Positions 6,223 through 9,751 of a stretch of 9,751 nucleotides of DNA are shown here, piece after piece. The stretch covers positions 1 through 9,751 of the forward strand of contig JAITPS010000072.1 in assembly GCA_031289325.1 (NCBI GenBank), read 5' to 3'. The notes beneath the pieces are model-generated. The model ran no database searches, had not been told where the DNA came from, and saw only the letters and a program-made list of their open reading frames with translations. Each line of letters begins with the position of its first letter. Positions within the stretch are counted from its first letter, which is position 1. The translations under genes and the position numbers were made by a program. The stretch is from Candidatus Methanovirga meridionalis (GTDB taxonomy: Archaea; Methanobacteriota; Methanobacteria; Methanobacteriales; Methanobacteriaceae).

Positions 6223-6669
6223 TTAATCTGCATTTAGTAATTTTGGTAAAGCAGATACAACACCAGCTAAAATATCTTGTGGTCTTACTGCACAGCCTGG
6301 AACTTTAGCATCTACGGGTATTATATTTTCGACAGGGCCACAAATCTCTTCAGAAGGAATATCTCCATGAATATTTTTATAAACTCCTCCCATTAAAGCA
6401 CATGAACCTGCAGCTATAACCATTTTCGGATTTGGAATAGCTTCATATATTTTCTTTAAAGGTTCTTTATTGAAATATGTGACAGGACCAGTCACAACTA
6501 AAACATCTGCCTCACGAGGATTCCAAGTTAAAAATACATTGTATTGTTCACAGTCAAATTTAGGAGAAAGAACACAATTGACAATCTCTATATCACAACC
6601 ATTACATCCTCCAGTATACACTAACATTAAGTGTATGGCTTTTCCTCGCGAATATGATTTAAGACTCAT
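6223..6669 (-). CDS. ehbM: Energy-converting [NiFe]-hydrogenase B small subunit
   Basis: This NuoB-like subunit carries the proximal [4Fe-4S] cluster that passes electrons between the Ni-Fe site of EhbN and the ferredoxin subunits. The four expected cluster cysteines are present: GGCNGC (Cys22, Cys25), AAGSC (Cys90) and VPGC (Cys126), the last followed by AVRP as in the family. At 148 residues it has the short form typical of group 4 enzymes, with no Tat signal or extra clusters, so it stays on the cytoplasmic side. The ATG at 6669 is preceded by AGTGA with 4-nt spacing. It lies 93 nt downstream of ehbL. Downstream it is cut off from ehbN by a repeat-filled 563-bp gap, whereas small- and large-subunit genes are usually adjacent in Methanothermobacter-type ehb operons. 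Confidence 0.95.
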   Translation of the reverse strand: MSLKSYSRGKAIHLMLVYTGGCNGCDIEIVNCVLSPKFDCEQYNVFLTWNPREADVLVVTGPVTYFNKEPLKKIYEAIPNPKMVIAAGSCALMGGVYKNIHGDIPSEEICGPVENIIPVDAKVPGCAVRPQDILAGVVSALPKLLNAD

Positions 6670-6697
6670 TTAATCACTTCATTGTTAAATATCATGG

Positions 6698-6733
6698 AAT
6701 TTATCATTAAATTTATCATTAAATTTATTATAG
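6698..6733. repeat. 12-bp tandem repeat in the ehbL-ehbM spacer
   Basis: AATTTATCATTA is repeated twice exactly (6698-6709, 6710-6721), followed by a partial third copy. It is non-coding in both genes. Confidence 0.8.
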
Positions 6734-6762
6734 ATTTATTTTTCACTATATTTTATACTATT

Positions 6763-7395
6763 TTAATTGATATCACTATTTTTATCAATAATATTCTCTT
6801 TATCAATAATATTCTCTTTATCAGCATTAATTTCTTTATCAGTACTAATCTCTTTATCAGCATTATTTTTAATGTTATTAGTATTAGCTTTAACAGTTAG
6901 AAATTTAGAAATACTTTTATTGTTCTTAATAACATTTTTATTAGATAGAAATTGAGCAATGAATTTTATTTTATCTTCAGATATTTTCACGGGCTGATCC
7001 ATAAGTTCATTTAATTTTAAACTCACTTCACCAACATCATTGGGATGTATTGTGGATTTTTCTCCAAATAAAGCATAAATTGGGCAAAAATCATGACAAT
7101 AATAACAGAATACACACTTTTCACTATTTAATTTTGGAATTTGAGTTTTAATCCAATTATCCATTAGCTTTTCACTTTTATCTAAGTTTGTCATTGATAT
7201 TGCATTAGTAGGACAAACATTTGCACAGCCACCACAACCAATACATGCTGTATTTGCAACTTTATCAGTTGGTTTAACATTAGATCCTAAAATATCTGCT
7301 CTTAAATTCATATCCGTTAGTCTATCAGATTTGAAAAATATTTTTTTGAAATTTCCATAGGCTCCTTCTAAGATTATTCTAATTAGATTTTTCAT
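6763..7395 (-). CDS. ehbL: Energy-converting hydrogenase B subunit L, 2[4Fe-4S] ferredoxin
   Basis: EhbL is an electron-transfer subunit with two classic CxxCxxCxxxC motifs: Cys51/54/57/61 followed by PTNAI, and Cys94/97/100/104 followed by PIYAL. They indicate two [4Fe-4S] clusters linking the hydrogenase core to the polyferredoxin or soluble ferredoxin. The N-terminal ~45 residues are basic and amphipathic (MKNLIRIILEGAYGNFKK). After about residue 170 the protein turns into a hydrophilic low-complexity tail of hexapeptides (ADKEIS, TDKEIN, DKENII twice) encoded by five 18-bp repeats. The tail looks like a recent, dispensable extension. The ATG at 7395 follows AGGTG (7401-7405) by 5 nt, 12 nt after the ehbK stop, so the two are co-transcribed. 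Confidence 0.92.
   Translation of the reverse strand: MKNLIRIILEGAYGNFKKIFFKSDRLTDMNLRADILGSNVKPTDKVANTACIGCGGCANVCPTNAISMTNLDKSEKLMDNWIKTQIPKLNSEKCVFCYYCHDFCPIYALFGEKSTIHPNDVGEVSLKLNELMDQPVKISEDKIKFIAQFLSNKNVIKNNKSISKFLTVKANTNNIKNNADKEISTDKEINADKENIIDKENIIDKNSDIN
6781..6870 (-). repeat. Five 18-bp tandem repeats encoding the EhbL tail
   Basis: The units at 6781-6798, 6799-6816, 6817-6834, 6835-6852 and 6853-6870 each begin TTTATCA on the plus strand. The first two are identical and the others diverge. In the EhbL frame they read KNNADK, EISTDK, EINADK, ENIIDK, ENIIDK. The period is a multiple of three, so copy changes keep the frame. Confidence 0.95.
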
Positions 7396-7407
7396 ATTAA
7401 CACCTGA

Positions 7408-8766
7408 TTAGTACTCCTTTATGAACTCTCTTTCAAATATAAAAGCTTTCGCTGGACAATTATTGTAACAGGCACCACAAAAGACACATTTATCTAAATC
7501 AACACTAATTTTATCTCCATCATCAATTATTGCATCTTCTGGACAAATATTGTAACATATTTTGCAGTTTATACATAGTCTATTATCAGTAAGATTAAAC
7601 CCATTTTCAACTATCTTTTTAAACATTGTTGATTTTGGAATGGCATCTTTTGGACAGTTTATTCCACAGGTTTCACATAAAATACATTTATCTAAATCAA
7701 CTAACACTTTACCTCTTTTTAGTGTAATTGCTTTTTCTGGACATAGTTCTTCACATGTTCCACAACTTATACAATCATCAGAAACTGAACCGTCCCAACT
7801 AACATTTTTAAAGCTTCGAGCTTGTTGAACATCACAAACTTTTACACAGTTACCACATGAAACACAGTATCCATCTAATTTAGCAATGAAAGATTCTGAT
7901 AAGGTATTAACTGGACAATTTTCAATAATTTTTTCAAATGAATCATTAGAGATACTTGGATCAAATCTCATCTTCCCATTTATTTTTATTAAAGACTCAT
8001 TCTCACAGTTTTCACTACATAATCCACAGTTAAGACAGGATACAATTGTACCTTCATTTTCTTTCTCTGATTTGTTGATATTAACTTCAAAGTTTTCTAC
8101 TGAAATCGCATCTTGAGGGCAACTTTTATAGCAGTTTAAACATAAAACACATTTCTCATGATCAATGTTTCCTTCATTGATTGCATTCACTGGACATAGA
8201 TCCTCACATATTCTACATTTAACACAATCCTTTTGGTAAGTTCTTACTCTAATTGCATTAGTTGGACAGTAATATTCACATCTTCCACAGAAAATACAGT
8301 TATCCGTATCAGTGATAACTGAATTTCTTACAACCTCTTTTTTATTTGAAGTTTTAGATATTTTATTATTATTACTTGCTGTAATAAAATTTGCTAAATT
8401 AAGTGAGTTTAAGTATTCATTTTGTTTATCTCCACGTAAATCAAATCCGTCTATTCTTGCATTTTCTGGACATACTTCACTACAAACACCACATCTTGCA
8501 CAAATCCCTTTAGTTTTACCATTTTCAATATGAATACTGCTCACTGGACATGAAAATTCACAAAATCCACACCCATTACATTTTGCTTTATCAACCACAT
8601 ATCCATCGTATCTGTTTTTAAATATTGCAGAATTTGGACATGCATCAAAACAAGTCCCACAACTAATGCAACCAAAACTTTTCCCATCAATCAAACGAAT
8701 AGCTTCAGTAGGACATTTTTTAATACATTCCCCAATTCCCGTACACTTACTTGTTGATAAAAACAT
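7408..8766 (-). CDS. ehbK: Energy-converting hydrogenase B subunit K, polyferredoxin (12-13 clusters)
   Basis: EhbK is a 452-residue chain of bacterial-type ferredoxin motifs, probably a many-cluster wire or electron store attached to Ehb. Twelve full CxxCxxCxxxC motifs start at Cys33, 63, 89, 157, 181, 206, 244, 301, 332, 361, 398 and 427. A thirteenth at the N-terminus has only Cys8, Cys14 and Cys18, with Ile11 where the second Cys should be. An extra CP (Cys284) follows motif 8, which itself lacks the usual Pro. Two linkers interrupt the spacing: a low-complexity Asn/Lys/Ser stretch (~115-150) and ~255-300. There are no membrane segments, so it is cytoplasmic. ATG 8766 is the first gene of the block in the window. 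The only ribosome-binding candidate is a weak AGGA 12-15 nt upstream, unlike the AGGTG of its neighbours. Polyferredoxins also occur elsewhere in methanogens, but the neighbours make EhbK the best call. Confidence 0.93.
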   Translation of the reverse strand: MFLSTSKCTGIGECIKKCPTEAIRLIDGKSFGCISCGTCFDACPNSAIFKNRYDGYVVDKAKCNGCGFCEFSCPVSSIHIENGKTKGICARCGVCSEVCPENARIDGFDLRGDKQNEYLNSLNLANFITASNNNKISKTSNKKEVVRNSVITDTDNCIFCGRCEYYCPTNAIRVRTYQKDCVKCRICEDLCPVNAINEGNIDHEKCVLCLNCYKSCPQDAISVENFEVNINKSEKENEGTIVSCLNCGLCSENCENESLIKINGKMRFDPSISNDSFEKIIENCPVNTLSESFIAKLDGYCVSCGNCVKVCDVQQARSFKNVSWDGSVSDDCISCGTCEELCPEKAITLKRGKVLVDLDKCILCETCGINCPKDAIPKSTMFKKIVENGFNLTDNRLCINCKICYNICPEDAIIDDGDKISVDLDKCVFCGACYNNCPAKAFIFEREFIKEY

Positions 8767-8900
8767 GATTTCTCATTCCTAACAATTAATCTTTAATTAT
8801 TTGGTGATAATATTTACAGCAACTGTTGTGCAATTAAATTATTCAAATTTTAAATTATTCAAATTTTAAATTAAATAGTTTATAATTTCTTATTCCTTTA
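8767..8900 (-). promoter_or_regulatory. Probable ehbK upstream promoter region
   Basis: The minus-strand upstream DNA has a TATA-like TAAATATTA (8807-8815) about 41-49 nt before the ATG. A second weak candidate AATTATAAAC lies at about 8879-8888. TTGCACAA (minus strand; 8826-8833) lies 60 nt before the start, matching the same word 59 nt before ehbN. Between the TATA candidates is a 16-bp tandem duplication of AAATTATTCAAATTTT (8836-8851, 8852-8867). If ehbA-J lay upstream as in a full operon they should appear here. They do not, so ehbK is probably a transcript head. Confidence 0.4.
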
Positions 8901-9288
8901 AATATAGGATTTAAACATGAATTAAGTTTTGGTTAAAATAATTGTGCAACATCCTTTTAGAGGTTTATGAGAGTTTCTAATAATCTAAAGTTTTTTAGAA
9001 ATATTTTCAAAATTTTGACCACCAAATATTAGTTCAAAATTTTTATGATGACCAAATAATTATTAGTACTGTATCATATATAAATGTTTTGTATTTTTTG
9101 TATTGATAATTAAATAATAAATTTAAAAGCTTTAAATTAAACAAAATACAATTAAAACAATTTTAAAAATTGAATCATTTACTATCTTTCTCAAGGAATA
9201 ATAAGCTCAATAAACACAGAATAAGTAAAAAAAAGTCTAATAAAAAAACATGGTTAATGTACAATGTTATATTAAAAACAGTACTTTA
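8901..9288. other. AT-rich intergenic region with imperfect direct repeats
   Basis: There is no gene. An imperfect direct repeat of about 27-34 bp, beginning TTCAAAATTTT and ending ATTAG, occupies 9006-9032 and 9033-9066. Another TTGTGCAA lies at 8942-8949. No tRNA or structured RNA was recognised. Confidence 0.5.
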
Positions 9289-9425
9289 ATAACAATTATT
9301 ATAACAGGGAAATATTAATAAAATGTGTGGTATTAATAATTGTTATGACCAAAAAATACCACACATATAATACATGTGCAGAAGACATATTTAAGAAGAT
9401 AATCCATAATTCTATAAGTATTTAA
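9289..9425 (+). mobile_element. Second copy of the IS 5' end with a truncated transposase start
   Basis: This segment aligns with 1143-1256 in the same orientation. It has an imperfect palindrome ATAACAATTATTAT, then AATATTAATAAAATGTGTGG (identical in both), then GTG 9327 and ATG 9345. The reading frame gives MTKKYHTYNTCAEDIFKKII and ends at TAA 9423-9425, against MNKNKKIPHDNVCAEDIFKY at the left copy. Homology stops after about 9400, so only the first 20 or so codons remain. It is a solo 5' fragment of the same IS. Confidence 0.8.
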
Positions 9426-9469
9426 TAACACTTATTTTCTAATATTAAGTCTTTAAAAGTTGTTTTAAG

Positions 9470-9595
9470 ATGAAAAAAAATCTTCTAAACCCATATAAAA
9501 ACCAATTAAAATCTGGATTTAAACTAATGATTTTAACTTTTAAATATAGTGTATGGAATAATGTTTTTAAGTACAGAAAAACTTTGTTTTTCTAA
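9470..9595 (+). CDS. Possible small ORF of 41 codons, unrecognised
   Basis: ATG 9470 to TAA 9595 encodes a basic, aromatic-rich peptide (MKKNLLNPYKNQLKSGF...KYRKTLFF). It has no ribosome-binding site and no recognised domain. It may be the start of a decayed transposase, as it lies just after an IS fragment, or chance in AT-rich DNA. A 16-bp dyad (ATTGAAC AA GTTCAAT, 9595-9610) overlaps its end. Confidence 0.2.
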   Translation: MKKNLLNPYKNQLKSGFKLMILTFKYSVWNNVFKYRKTLFF

Positions 9596-9702
9596 TTGAA
9601 CAAGTTCAATAATGAGATTTTTTAAATTACAGCATAAGTATTAAATTTTTAATTAAAAAAATTATAATTATTATTTTTAAACAGGTGAATAAATTCTCCT
9701 AA

Positions 9703-9722
9703 GTTGAAAATAAATTTTCAAC
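9703..9722. repeat. Perfect 9-bp-arm inverted repeat (hairpin)
   Basis: GTTGAAAAT AA ATTTTCAAC can fold with 8-bp arms and a 4-nt loop. No T-run follows closely on the plus strand. On the minus strand T-rich DNA follows only after about 20 nt. It may be a terminator for a gene entering from the right, or a protein site. No gene is visible beside it. Confidence 0.45.
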
Positions 9723-9751
9723 AATAAAAGAATAAAAATTATTATTTAAAA

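Noticed and set aside
6682..6955. Two hydrophobic plus-strand ORFs of 62-72 codons
   Set aside because: Their Ile/Phe/Ser-rich repeats are the reverse reading of the 18-bp EhbL tail repeats and the AT-rich spacer.
7562..8533. Three plus-strand ORFs of 73-88 codons
   Set aside because: They are antisense to ehbK, and their repeated GHSSxxPQL-like patterns mirror the cysteine motifs.
8901..9288. tRNA or other structured RNA gene
   Set aside because: No GC-rich stem-forming segment or TTCGA loop context was found; in such AT-rich DNA a stable RNA should stand out.

Overview
The window is very AT-rich, with coding DNA interrupted by long stretches that are almost pure A/T. It carries a block of the energy-converting hydrogenase B (Ehb) operon, found in hydrogenotrophic Methanobacteriales and Methanococcales. 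An adhesin-like surface protein of the type abundant in Methanobrevibacter and Methanosphaera lies at one end. Archaeal TATA boxes and AGGTGA ribosome-binding sites support a low-GC member of the Methanobacteriales. I cannot separate the two genera from this sequence alone.

Layout from left to right. Positions 1-796 (minus) hold the N-terminal part of a secreted adhesin-like protein with 100-residue repeats; it runs off the left edge. Its promoter lies upstream at about 940. Positions 1079-1921 (plus) hold a dead insertion sequence: three evenly spaced palindromes, then a transposase broken by a nonsense codon and two frameshifts. Positions 2165-3016 hold an AAT microsatellite and a tandem array of an AT-rich element with inverted ends (TATAGT...AAAGTTCTT). 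Positions 3220-8766 hold six ehb genes, all on the minus strand and transcribed right to left: ehbK (polyferredoxin), ehbL (ferredoxin), ehbM (hydrogenase small subunit), ehbN (large subunit), ehbO (NuoH-like membrane subunit) and ehbP. Between ehbM and ehbN the operon is split by 563 bp containing a 326-bp copy of the same inverted-end element in the opposite orientation, plus a new promoter for ehbN. Positions 8767-9751 hold the ehbK promoter region, a second fragment of the same insertion sequence's 5' end, and AT-rich DNA with no convincing gene.

How the genes work together. EhbM and EhbN form the [NiFe] hydrogenase core. EhbL and EhbK carry electrons through iron-sulfur clusters. EhbO anchors the core in the membrane as the complex I NuoH homologue. 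In methanogens with Ehb, the complex is known to use the ion gradient to reduce ferredoxin with H2 for biosynthesis. The remaining subunits (ehbA-J, ehbQ) are outside the window or absent.

The most unusual point is architectural. The ehbN-O-P segment, with its own promoter, sits between inverted copies of one repeat family. The whole Ehb block is further bracketed by directly repeated insertion-sequence 5' ends.
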